Below, piece after piece: positions 26,803-35,551 of a DNA stretch of 61,171 nucleotides (its first letter is position 1; every line of letters begins with the position of its first letter). Both the position numbers and the translations under genes were made by a program. The notes under the pieces are model-generated. The model was not told the DNA's origin and did not search any database. It was given only the letters and a program-made list of their open reading frames with translations. The DNA comes from JBOHDX01 sp050700835. GTDB lineage: Bacteria > Actinomycetota > Actinomycetes > Propionibacteriales > Nocardioidaceae. The DNA is taken from assembly GCA_050700835.1 (NCBI GenBank), contig JBOHDX010000095.1:1-61171 (forward strand), given 5' to 3'.

Positions 26803-27048
26803 TCAGCCCCGCTCCGCCAGCCAGGTCTCGGTCAACCGGCTCACTTGTGCGGCGACCTCGTCCACGTGGTCGGACCCACCGCCGCGCAGGGCCGCTGCGT
26901 ACCCGATCAGGAACGTCGTGACGGGGGCGGCCGGCCGTTCCACCAGATGCGCGGCGTCGCGGGCCACCTCGAGGACCAGGTCGGTGTCGAGGTCGAGCTT
27001 GATCCCCAGCTCCGTCTGTACGGCGGTGACCCAATCACGCATGGACAT
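26803..27048 (-). CDS. DUF6457 small protein
   Basis: An 81-residue acidic helical protein of the DUF6457 family, found in actinobacteria next to or fused with mobA. It overlaps the end of mobA by 14 bases, which implies translational coupling and joint function. It has no catalytic motif. A role as a MobA partner is inferred from this recurrent linkage. Confidence 0.85.
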   Translation of the reverse strand: MSMRDWVTAVQTELGIKLDLDTDLVLEVARDAAHLVERPAAPVTTFLIGYAAALRGGGSDHVDEVAAQVSRLTETWLAERG

Positions 27049-27724
27049 CCGGACTCCTTCGGGAACGTTGCGGGCGGTCGGTCAGGGACCGGAGCAGGTC
27101 GAGGTCGCCTGGCTCGTCCACGTCGGCGGCTTCCGGCCCGCGCGCGAGAACCTCGACGAGGTCCAGCGTGGCCAGCAGCTCGTGCACCGACGAATCCGCC
27201 CAGCTGGCTCGCACCGAAGCGGCCCGCCGCAACGCTGCGGTCCGCACGGCGGAGAGGAGATGCTGGCGACGGCCGGTGCCGTCCACGATGACGGCACCGT
27301 CGTGGTGCGGTGCGGCCGCCAGCAGGGTCGCGACCGTTCCCGCGCTCACCTGCGCCAGGTCGCCGGCCAGCAGGACGGTCATCTCGGCGTGGACGCGAGC
27401 CAGACCCGCCACAATGCCGGCCGCCGGCCCGGACCCTGGGGGATCCTCACGTGCCCACTCGACGGGGCTCGTCGTGGACCGCGGATCGCCGACCACGATG
27501 CGCTGGTCGGTGTGGGACACCGCGGTGAGCACGTGGTCAAGGAGCGTCGCCTGGCCGCGCGCGAGACGAGTCTTGTCGGTGCCGAGGCGGGTCGAGGCGC
27601 CGCCGGCGAGCACGATGGCGCTGACGGACCAGTCGCGGTCCGGGCAGTTCCCGTCGGCGGACACGGTTTGAGTATCCCCTGCTGCCCGGTGGGTCGCCGC
27701 GGCCGCCCTCCGGAGCGCGATCAC
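27035..27724 (-). CDS. mobA: Molybdenum cofactor guanylyltransferase
   Basis: A 229-residue (or shorter) MobA-like nucleotidyltransferase that would add GMP to molybdopterin. It has the glycine-rich AIVLAGGASTRLGTDKTRL loop and the DPPGSGPAAGIVAGL and LLAGDLAQV segments. In the last, MobA usually has CD before the hydrophobic stretch and here it is GD. GTG 27724 overlaps the MOSC stop (GTGA), giving a 32-residue basic leader. GTG 27664, with AGGGGA upstream, would give a more usual N-terminus. The gene sits between MOSC and DUF6457, which fits a molybdenum-cofactor operon. Confidence 0.87.
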   Translation of the reverse strand: MIALRRAAAATHRAAGDTQTVSADGNCPDRDWSVSAIVLAGGASTRLGTDKTRLARGQATLLDHVLTAVSHTDQRIVVGDPRSTTSPVEWAREDPPGSGPAAGIVAGLARVHAEMTVLLAGDLAQVSAGTVATLLAAAPHHDGAVIVDGTGRRQHLLSAVRTAALRRAASVRASWADSSVHELLATLDLVEVLARGPEAADVDEPGDLDLLRSLTDRPQRSRRSPDVHA

Positions 27725-28440
27725 AGCAGTGTCACCGCGTCCCCCACCGAGACCCGCCCGGGTTCGAGAACGTCCGCATGCACTCCGAACGTCAGTTTGT
27801 GCACTCGGCCGATCGTGCGCAGCAAGTCAGGATCGGCGCCGATGCCGGGTTGGCCCTGGGTCACCATCACGCAGCGCTCGGTCTCGTGGGTGATCTCCAG
27901 CAGCACGGTCCCGACCCGAAGACGCTGCCCGACCCAACCCGCCTCGGGGACACCGACCGCGGGTTCCGTGCTGGCGATCACGAGGCTCGGCCGGACCCGG
28001 CGTACGTCCACCTCGTGCCCGTGCTGCGCGCCCAGCCAGGCCAGGGACGCCGTGGTCACAAGGTGGATCGGCTTCTCGTCGTGATGGGGGACATCGCTCT
28101 CCATCGTGAGCGTGACGGGTCGGCCCACGTGGTCCGACAGCCGGGCGTCGATCCGCCGGTCGTCGCCCGGCAGCGTCGATCCGTCCGCGAAGTCCACCTG
28201 CGGGACCCCGTCACTCAGTTTCGCGGCCAGGGCGAGCAGTCCGGGCATCGCCCGGAACCTCGTGGTGCTCTTGCCGCTGCCCAGCTTGCCGTCGTGGTCC
28301 GAAAGCGCCCATCGACGGTCGTCGACGATGCCACGCCGGTCGACCTCGGCGACCTGCAGCCGCTCGCCAAGCAACGACTTCACGGGGTATCGCCAGACCT
28401 GCTCCACCGTCCCGACCAGCCCCACCATCGTCGCCGCCAC
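27721..28440 (-). CDS. MOSC domain protein
   Basis: A 239-residue MOSC protein with an N-terminal beta-barrel part (VEQVWRYPVKSLLGERL) and a C-terminal MOSC core (RVRPSLVIAS, ETERCVMVTQGQPG). The conserved cysteine in ERCVM is the residue expected to bind molybdenum or sulfur in this family. Relatives include mARC-type reductases and Moco sulfurases. GTG 28440 has GGGAGG about 6 bases upstream. The frame stays open far upstream opposite the nitrilase gene, which is a GC artefact. It leads the MOSC-mobA-DUF6457-qor operon. Confidence 0.88.
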   Translation of the reverse strand: MAATMVGLVGTVEQVWRYPVKSLLGERLQVAEVDRRGIVDDRRWALSDHDGKLGSGKSTTRFRAMPGLLALAAKLSDGVPQVDFADGSTLPGDDRRIDARLSDHVGRPVTLTMESDVPHHDEKPIHLVTTASLAWLGAQHGHEVDVRRVRPSLVIASTEPAVGVPEAGWVGQRLRVGTVLLEITHETERCVMVTQGQPGIGADPDLLRTIGRVHKLTFGVHADVLEPGRVSVGDAVTLL

Positions 28441-28494
28441 TGCCCGCCTCCCGTCCGACCGGTAGGTCCAGATCACACCTGGGAGGATGGTGCC

Positions 28495-29271
28495 ATGCGC
28501 GTCGCCCTGCTCCAGTTCTCGGCCGGCACCGACTCCGCCCTCAATCGCAAGACGATCGACGGCCTCGTTGGGCGCCTTGCCGACGGTCCCCCTGTGGACC
28601 TCGTCGTCGCGCCGGAGGGATCGATGCACGACTTCGGCACCATCGACCACGATCTTGGCGCCGCTGCCGAGCCCCTCGACGGACCGTTCGTCGGCGCGCT
28701 GGCCGAGCACGCCGCGCGACTCCACGCCACCGTCGTGGCCGGCATGTTCGAGCGCAACGGCGACGGTCTGCCGTGGAACACCTTGGTCGTTATGGCCCCG
28801 GACGGGACGTTGGCCGCGACGTACCGCAAGGTCCACCTGTACGACTCCTTCGGTTACACCGAGTCCGAGCGACTGTCGGCGGGGGACATCAAGCCGGTGA
28901 CGCTCGAGGTCGGCGGGCTGCGGCTGGGGCTGATGACCTGCTACGACCTCCGCTTCCCCGAGTACGCCCGGCTGCTGGTCGACGAGGGCGCGGAGGCGCT
29001 CGTGGTGCCTTCGGCCTGGGTCGCGGGTCCGCTGAAGGAGGACCACTGGGGCACGCTGCTGCGCGCCAGGGCGATCGAGAACACGACATATGTGCTGGGT
29101 GCCGGCCAGTGTGGCGCGACCTACACCGGCTGCACTGCCGTGGTCGACCCGCTCGGCGTTGTCGTCGCGGCGGCCGGCCACGACGAGGCGGTAGTGACCG
29201 CCGACCTAGAACCTGACAGGATCGCCCGGGCGCGTCAGCGCAACCCCTCGCTGGCCAATCGGCGGATGTGA
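28495..29271 (+). CDS. Carbon-nitrogen hydrolase (nitrilase superfamily)
   Basis: A 258-residue CN-hydrolase of the Nit/omega-amidase type. The Glu-Lys-Cys triad is visible: APEGS (Glu), YRKVHLYD (Lys) and MTCYDLRFPEYARL (Cys). It is likely a cytoplasmic amidase acting on small amides such as deaminated glutathione or omega-amides. ATG 28495 has GGGAGG upstream and starts exactly at the family N-terminus (MRVALLQF). The last codons overlap the next start (GTGA), coupling it to a membrane protein of unknown role. Confidence 0.92.
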   Translation: MRVALLQFSAGTDSALNRKTIDGLVGRLADGPPVDLVVAPEGSMHDFGTIDHDLGAAAEPLDGPFVGALAEHAARLHATVVAGMFERNGDGLPWNTLVVMAPDGTLAATYRKVHLYDSFGYTESERLSAGDIKPVTLEVGGLRLGLMTCYDLRFPEYARLLVDEGAEALVVPSAWVAGPLKEDHWGTLLRARAIENTTYVLGAGQCGATYTGCTAVVDPLGVVVAAAGHDEAVVTADLEPDRIARARQRNPSLANRRM

Positions 29272-30368
29272 CCCCGCCTGTGAGCCAGCGGACCTCGGCG
29301 CCCAGCTCACCGCCGGTGGGCAGGCGTGCCGCCCGGCGAGAGGTGGTGCCCGGGCACCACTACACACCTCCGGAACCACGACGCGGGCCGGTGCCCGCCG
29401 CGCTGCGTGGGTCCGCGCTCACGGTCTGGTTCGCCGGCTGGCTGGTCGGCACCGCCGCGGCCGCCACGTCGATCGTCAGCACGGACCTGCCCGGGCGTAC
29501 CGGGGTCGCGGGTGCGGCGCTGCTCACTGTGGTGTTCGCGGCTGGTCTCACCCGGCGCTGCGGCGGACGGGTGTGGTTGTGGACCACCCTGGCGGCGATC
29601 GTCTCCTCCGGCGCGGTGTTCGCCGAGCAACGGTGGCTGCTCGCCGGAACCTCGGTGCTGGTCGCCGTGCTGGCCGGGATCCTGGCCGTGATGGCGACCC
29701 GGCCCGCGGACTCGGTGGTCGGCGCGACCGGTGAGTTCGTGCTCGCCGTGGTCCTGGCCGCCACCGGCGCCGTCGCGGTCGCCGGCTGGGACGCGCCGAT
29801 CGACTCCAGCCGCTACAACTTGCTCGTCGATGGCGTCTCGTTGCTGCTGACTCTCGGCCTGGTGTGGAGACTTGGCGCGGGACTGCATGGCATGGGCCGG
29901 CGCGGATGCCTCGTCGTCGTCGCCGGCGCGGCCCTGATCGCGCTGGTGCTCGTCTACGGACAGGTTCTGCGTACGTACGGGTCCAAGAGCATCGTCGACA
30001 CGGTCAACTCGACGGTGGCCTGGTTCGACCACCATCTGCACGGGGTGCCCCGACCCGCGGAGGTCCTGATCGGCTTCCCTGCGCTGGTGTGGGGCATCAG
30101 CACCCGCGCCAGCCGCCGGCAGGGCTGGTGGATGTGCGCGTTCGGAGTCGTCGGGACCGCGACGGTCGCCACCTCGCTGGCCGCGCCGCGGCTCGACCCG
30201 GTGTACGCAGGCTTGTCGACGTTGTACTCCGTCGTGCTCGGCCTCGCCCTCGGCCTGGTGGTACACAAGGTGGACACCATGTTGACCGGATCCGGCAGTC
30301 GCGCTCTGCGCGGACGGGGAGACGCGGAGCTGCGCCCGGAGCCGGGTCGGACCGAGCCGTTGCGGTGA
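29268..30368 (+). CDS. Polytopic membrane protein of unknown function
   Basis: A 366-residue protein with a basic, Pro-rich cytoplasmic N-terminus (about 50 residues), roughly eight hydrophobic helices and a charged C-terminal tail. No family is recognised. The loop between later helices contains TVAWFDHHLHGVPRPAEV, which could be a metal-binding or catalytic loop because of its His/Asp cluster, but this is speculative. It is translationally coupled to the nitrilase gene by a 4-base overlap. Confidence 0.75.
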   Translation: MTPPVSQRTSAPSSPPVGRRAARREVVPGHHYTPPEPRRGPVPAALRGSALTVWFAGWLVGTAAAATSIVSTDLPGRTGVAGAALLTVVFAAGLTRRCGGRVWLWTTLAAIVSSGAVFAEQRWLLAGTSVLVAVLAGILAVMATRPADSVVGATGEFVLAVVLAATGAVAVAGWDAPIDSSRYNLLVDGVSLLLTLGLVWRLGAGLHGMGRRGCLVVVAGAALIALVLVYGQVLRTYGSKSIVDTVNSTVAWFDHHLHGVPRPAEVLIGFPALVWGISTRASRRQGWWMCAFGVVGTATVATSLAAPRLDPVYAGLSTLYSVVLGLALGLVVHKVDTMLTGSGSRALRGRGDAELRPEPGRTEPLR

Positions 30369-30443
30369 CCCGGGCGTACCCGGTCTGGCGGCCGGCCCGG
30401 TGTAGCGTCGCCCTGCAGCCGACGGGGCGAGGAGGCAGGACGC

Positions 30444-30659
30444 ATGGCGGTGGAGATCGTCGCGGAGATGGTGGCCAACGTCTGGAAGGTCGTCGCTGCC
30501 GAGGGGGAGCAGGTGGATGCGGGCGACACGATCGTCATCCTCGAGTCGATGAAGATGGAGATTCCGGTGCTGGCCGAGCACCCTGGGCGATTGTCCGACC
30601 TGCGCGTCCGCGAGGGCGACGTGGTGCAGGAGGGCGACATCCTCGCCATCCTCACCTGA
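30444..30659 (+). CDS. Stand-alone biotin/lipoyl carrier protein
   Basis: A 71-residue single biotinyl domain. It carries ESMKM with the modifiable lysine at K37, flanked by the usual VNVWKV-like and EGDVVQEGDIL strands. Such free-standing biotinyl-attachment proteins serve acyl-CoA or other carboxylases encoded elsewhere. The ATG has GAGGAGG upstream. It lies between a membrane-protein gene and tRNA-Ser(UGA). No carboxylase subunit or biotin ligase is in the window. Confidence 0.9.
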   Translation: MAVEIVAEMVANVWKVVAAEGEQVDAGDTIVILESMKMEIPVLAEHPGRLSDLRVREGDVVQEGDILAILT

Positions 30660-30670
30660 CCTGGACCTGA

Positions 30671-30676
30671 CACAAT
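30671..30676 (+). promoter_or_regulatory. Possible -10 (CACAAT) of tRNA-Ser(UGA)
   Basis: CACAAT lies 23 bases before the tRNA and would give a leader of about 17 bases. No convincing -35 is seen, and the tRNA could instead be read through from the upstream gene. Confidence 0.3.
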
Positions 30677-30699
30677 CGGCCCGGCGGGACGCCCGCCCA

Positions 30700-30788
30700 G
30701 GAGGGGTGCCGGAGTGGCCGATCGGAACCGCCTTGAAAGCGGTCGCTGGCAGAGATGTCAGCCGCGGGTTCGAATCCCGCCCCCTCTG
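30700..30788 (+). tRNA. tRNA-Ser (anticodon UGA)
   Basis: An 89-base type II tRNA. Acceptor arm GGAGGGG pairs with CCCCTCT (one G-U end pair). The anticodon loop reads CTTGAAA, giving UGA. The long variable arm and the GGTTCGAATCC T-loop are present. The 3' CCA is not encoded. It reads UCN serine codons, mainly UCA. Confidence 0.95.
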
Positions 30789-30810
30789 CCCAGTCCCAGG
30801 AGGATCCGCC

Positions 30811-31311
30811 GTGCCGGAGTCGCCGAGCGACAACGCGCCTGACCAGGGGCGCCGCTATCACCTCGCCACCGGGGTCGCGCTGTTGGCGTTCGCCGGCTGC
30901 GCGTTGTGCACCGGCGTCGGGGTCGTCGCCTGCGTCGTGCTGGCCAACTGGCGAGAGCACCTCGCGGTGCTGATCGCGTTCTGGGCCGTGCTGGTAGCCA
31001 CCGGCGTCGTCGCCGTGGCGCTCCTTCGCGCCGCGCTGCGGCTCGTCCACCGGGCCGTCGTGATCCGCACCGACGCCGTCGGCTACCGCGTCGGAGGGGT
31101 ACGCGGCCTGGGCACCCGGTCCGCGCGATGGGACGAGGTGGACCGCGTCGTAGCGGACCAGCGCGGCGGCCAACAGGAGATCGTCGTGGTCTTGCGAACC
31201 GGCGGCCGGACCAGCATCCCCGTGCGCCTCATCGCGGAGCCGCGGGTCGACTGGGTGGCTGACTTCGACGCCCGACTCGACCAGATCCACGGTTATCGCC
31301 GGCTCCGGTGA
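30811..31311 (+). CDS. PH-domain-like small membrane protein
   Basis: A 166-residue protein with two membrane helices (about 19-42 and 48-70) followed by a soluble domain resembling bacterial PH (bPH) domains: RAVVIRTDAVGYRVGG, RSARWDEVDRVVADQ and a terminal helix. The function is unknown. GTG 30811 has AGGAGG upstream, and the frame that continues upstream runs through the tRNA and was trimmed. It lies 23 bases after tRNA-Ser(UGA). Confidence 0.75.
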   Translation: MPESPSDNAPDQGRRYHLATGVALLAFAGCALCTGVGVVACVVLANWREHLAVLIAFWAVLVATGVVAVALLRAALRLVHRAVVIRTDAVGYRVGGVRGLGTRSARWDEVDRVVADQRGGQQEIVVVLRTGGRTSIPVRLIAEPRVDWVADFDARLDQIHGYRRLR

Positions 31312-31325
31312 GCTGTCGCCCTGCT

Positions 31326-31355
31326 TTGCCGCCGTCTGTGGCCGACAGGTAGCCT
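31326..31355 (+). promoter_or_regulatory. Promoter of tRNA-Ser(GCU)
   Basis: TTGCCG (31326-31331) and TAGCCT (31350-31355) are separated by 18 bases, a good housekeeping-sigma match. Transcription would start near 31362, about 26 bases before the tRNA. Confidence 0.5.
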
Positions 31356-31387
31356 GCTCCCCGCCGCCGCGGTACGCCCGGTGGCAC

Positions 31388-31476
31388 GGAGGTGTCGCCT
31401 AGCCCGGTTTATGGCGCCCGCCTGCTAAGCGGGTTGAGGTTAATCCCTCTCGCGGGTTCAAATCCCGCCACCTCCG
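31388..31476 (+). tRNA. tRNA-Ser (anticodon GCU)
   Basis: An 89-base type II tRNA with a perfect seven-pair acceptor arm (GGAGGTG with CACCTCC). The anticodon loop CTGCTAA gives GCU. It has a long variable arm and a T-loop TTCAAAT on a GCGGG/CCCGC stem. CCA is not encoded. It reads AGC/AGU codons. Confidence 0.95.
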
Positions 31477-31501
31477 CCATGTGATGCCTCAAGACATCGC
31501 G

Positions 31502-31536
31502 GAGGGCCGAACCCAATAGACGTGGGTTCGGCCCTC
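31502..31536. terminator. 14-bp perfect hairpin after tRNA-Ser(GCU)
   Basis: GAGGGCCGAACCCA (31502-31515) is followed by a 7-base loop and its exact complement (31523-31536). It lies between the tRNA and the converging pckG gene, so it can stop transcription from both sides. No T-run follows, as usual in actinobacteria. Confidence 0.75.
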
Positions 31537-31615
31537 TGTGGCCCTGTCTGACCAAGGTTCCAGTACCGTCCCAACACCTCCGCCAGACCGGTTCCGCAAA
31601 GAGGGGCGAGCCGCG

Positions 31616-33448
31616 TCAGGCGCCGAGCCTGGCCTTGAGCCCGTCGAACTCGGTCCACAGGACGGTCGGGAGCTTGTCGCCGAACTTCTCGAACCACTCG
31701 TTGATCTGCGGAAGCTCGGCCTTCCACTCCTCGGGGTCGACGGTCAGCGCGGCTGCGAGCTGCTCGGGGGTCATGTCCAGCCCGTCCGTGTCGAGGCTGT
31801 CCGGCGTGGGCACGCGGCCGATGGCCGTCTCGACCGCATCGGCCGTACCCGCGATCCGCTCGATCGCCCACTTGAGCACCCTGCTGTTCTCACCGAAGCC
31901 GGGCCACAGGAAGTCGCCGGCCTCGTCGCGTCGGAACCAGTTGACGTAGTAGATGCGCGGCAGCTTGGCAGCGTCGTGGGCCTTACCGACCTCGATCCAG
32001 TGGTTGAAGTAGTCCGCGGCGTTGTAGCCGATGAACGGCAGCATCGCCATCGGGTCACGCCGCACGACGCCGACCTGGCCGACAGCCGCGGCGGTCGTCT
32101 CGGACGACAGCGTCGCGCCCATGAAGGTGCCGTGCACCCAGTCGCGGGCCTCGGTGACCAGTGGGATGGTCGTCTTGCGGCGCCCGCCGAAGAAGATCGC
32201 GTCGATCGGCACACCCCGGGGGTCGTCGTATTCCGGCGCCAGGATGGGGCACTGCTTGATCGGCGTGCAGTAGCGGCTGTTGGGATGGCTGGACAGCTCG
32301 TCTGAGTCGGGCGTCCAGTCCTGCTTCTTCCAGGACGTGGCGTGCGCGGGCTCGTTCTCCATGCCCTCCCACCAGACGTCACCCTCGTCGGTCAGCGCGA
32401 CGTTGGTGAAGACCGAGTTGCCACGCTCGAGAGTACGGATGGCGTTGGGGTTCGTCTTCTCGTTGGTTCCGGGCGCGACGCCGAAGAAGCCGAACTCCGG
32501 GTTGACGGCGTACAACCTGCCGTCCTCGCCGAACCGCATCCAGGCGATGTCGTCGCCGAGCGTCTCGACCTTCCAGCCCGGGATCGTCGGCTTGAGCATC
32601 GCGAGGTTCGTCTTGCCGCACGCGGAGGGGAACGCCGCCGCGACGTAGTAGGTCTTGCCTTCCGGCGAGGTCAGCTTGAGGATCAGCATGTGCTCGGCGA
32701 GCCAGCCCTCGTCGCGCGCCATCACCGAGGCGATCCGCAGCGCGTAGCACTTCTTGCCCAGCAGCGAGTTGCCGCCATAGCCGGAGCCGTACGACCAGAT
32801 CGCGCGCTCCTCGGGGAACTGCACGATGTACTTCGTGTCGCTGCACGGCCACGGGACATCGGCCTGGCCGGGCTCCAGCGGCGCACCGACGGAGTGCAGG
32901 CAGGGTACGAAGTCCGCCTCGAGCTCCTCGATCCGGTCCAGGACCTTGGTCCCGATGCGTGCCATCACCCGCATCGACGCCACCACGTAGGCGGAGTCGG
33001 TGATCTCGACGCCGAACATCGGGCTCTCGGCCTCGACGTGACCCATCACGAACGGGATGACGTACATCGTGCGGCCCCGCATCGACCCGCGGTACAGCTG
33101 CGTGAGCGTCGCCTTCATCTCGTCCGGGTCGGTCCAGTTGTTCGTCGGTCCGGCGTCCGCCTCGTCGCGGCTGCAGATGAACGTGCGCGCCTCGACCCGC
33201 GCCACGTCCGCGGGGTCGGTGGCCGCCCAGTAGGAATTCGGCTTGATCGCGTCGTTCAGTCGTACGAACGTGCCAGCGGCCACCAGCGTCTCGTTGATCC
33301 CCTGCGACTCGTCCTCGGAGCCGTCACACCAGTGGACCTGGTCCGGCTGGGTCAGGGCAGAAATCTCGTCGACCCACGCCTGGAGCCTGGCGTGGGTCGT
33401 GACTGGGGCAGTGCTGGTGTCGTTCGTGGACGTCATCTCGGCAGTCAT
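31616..33448 (-). CDS. pckG: Phosphoenolpyruvate carboxykinase (GTP)
   Basis: A 610-residue GTP-dependent PEPCK that converts oxaloacetate to PEP for gluconeogenesis. Intact motifs include the kinase-1a loop FPSACGKTNLAM with the reactive Cys, ARIESRT-like VARVEARTF, the DDIAWMRFG metal site and FFGGRRKTTIPLV. ATG 33448 was chosen, with a GAGAGGG element 11 bases upstream, and ATG 33436 is an alternative. About 270 bases separate it from the divergent tRNA-Arg gene and hold its promoter region. Confidence 0.96.
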   Translation of the reverse strand: MTAEMTSTNDTSTAPVTTHARLQAWVDEISALTQPDQVHWCDGSEDESQGINETLVAAGTFVRLNDAIKPNSYWAATDPADVARVEARTFICSRDEADAGPTNNWTDPDEMKATLTQLYRGSMRGRTMYVIPFVMGHVEAESPMFGVEITDSAYVVASMRVMARIGTKVLDRIEELEADFVPCLHSVGAPLEPGQADVPWPCSDTKYIVQFPEERAIWSYGSGYGGNSLLGKKCYALRIASVMARDEGWLAEHMLILKLTSPEGKTYYVAAAFPSACGKTNLAMLKPTIPGWKVETLGDDIAWMRFGEDGRLYAVNPEFGFFGVAPGTNEKTNPNAIRTLERGNSVFTNVALTDEGDVWWEGMENEPAHATSWKKQDWTPDSDELSSHPNSRYCTPIKQCPILAPEYDDPRGVPIDAIFFGGRRKTTIPLVTEARDWVHGTFMGATLSSETTAAAVGQVGVVRRDPMAMLPFIGYNAADYFNHWIEVGKAHDAAKLPRIYYVNWFRRDEAGDFLWPGFGENSRVLKWAIERIAGTADAVETAIGRVPTPDSLDTDGLDMTPEQLAAALTVDPEEWKAELPQINEWFEKFGDKLPTVLWTEFDGLKARLGA

Positions 33449-33683
33449 GCCTGGTGTTTCCCTCTCGCGCACCGCGACGTCGAACGAGGTCGGCGCCGGC
33501 CTTCGGCTAATCGAAGGAGTGGTTGGATACGGGTGTCCGCACAACATCGGCGAACGGTGCCTGTGAGGGTACGCCCGCATGCTGGACACGGCCACAGAAC
33601 TGCTCGTGAAGGTTGTCACAACCAGTCGGCGGCACCTCGGTTGTGGGGAAGTGACCGATTTCGGCCGCGGTCAGCCGAGCCGC

Positions 33684-33689
33684 TAGACT
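33684..33689 (+). promoter_or_regulatory. TAGACT -10 upstream of tRNA-Arg
   Basis: TAGACT lies 26 bases before tRNA-Arg, giving an expected leader of about 20 bases. A good -35 is not visible. It is flanked by a CTAG...CTAG repeat. Confidence 0.35.
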
Positions 33690-33715
33690 CGCTAGGACTT
33701 GATCACGACTCACCT

Positions 33716-33788
33716 GCGCTCGTAGCTCAACGGATAGAGCATCTGACTACGGATCAGAAGGTTGGGGGTTCGAATCCCTCCGAGCGCG
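33716..33788 (+). tRNA. tRNA-Arg (anticodon ACG)
   Basis: A 73-base cloverleaf with acceptor GCGCTCG/CGAGCGC and anticodon loop CTACGGA giving ACG. The first base should be deaminated to inosine by TadA, whose gene is at 52287-52757. The T-loop TTCGAAT is present and CCA is not encoded. Confidence 0.95.
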
Positions 33789-33818
33789 CCTTCCGCCCAA
33801 AGCTTCCGAGGCTCGGCG

Positions 33819-35003
<1,185 letters not shown>

Positions 35004-35053
35004 GGGTCACCTCCGGGTCCGATCCTGCGGCACAGGCGGCTGCGGCGCGAGTC

Positions 35054-35545
35054 TCAGCCCTGCTGGACGCGCAGCGGACCGATCACCTGGCGGCCGTCGT
35101 GGACATAGACCGTGAGCTCGCCCGCCCCGCTGGTGACACCGGGCGGCATCGGCACGTGGCTGGTGTGAGGCGTGACGTCGGTGGTGCACATGATGTTCGT
35201 CGGGTACGTCTTCGTGCCCACGCTGATCCGGGAGGGCGCGGTCACCGTCGCCGAGGTGACGACCACCGGGCAGGAGCTGCTGCCAGACACTGTGATGAAC
35301 AAGGTGGCACCGTGCAGCACGGCCTTCGGGGCGAAGGCGCCCGGACCGGCGGCCGGGCTCGACGGCGGGCTCGTGGGCATCGACGCCGGGGGACCCTGCG
35401 GTGCCGTGGTCCCCGTCGTGGGTGCGCCTCCCGGGTTGCTCGCCGCGTCCGGTGACTGATGTCCGCAGCCGGTGAGCGCCAGACCTGCGGCGGCCACGAG
35501 CCCGATCAGGGTGGTCCTCGAGTCGATCACGGTGCTAGGACGCAC
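35054..35545 (-). CDS. Predicted lipoprotein, Thr/Pro-rich linker
   Basis: About 163 residues with the lipobox LTGC after a short hydrophobic stretch, a Pro/Ser/Thr linker (about 30-68) and a small beta-rich domain with two cysteines (SSCPVVV and IMCTTDV) that may form a disulfide. No family is recognised. GTG 35545 or GTG 35530 are both plausible starts. It lies 6 bases after the MFS transporter stop, so it may be the third gene of the MarR-MFS operon. Confidence 0.7.
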   Translation of the reverse strand: MRPSTVIDSRTTLIGLVAAAGLALTGCGHQSPDAASNPGGAPTTGTTAPQGPPASMPTSPPSSPAAGPGAFAPKAVLHGATLFITVSGSSSCPVVVTSATVTAPSRISVGTKTYPTNIMCTTDVTPHTSHVPMPPGVTSGAGELTVYVHDGRQVIGPLRVQQG

Positions 35546-35551
35546 CGAGGG

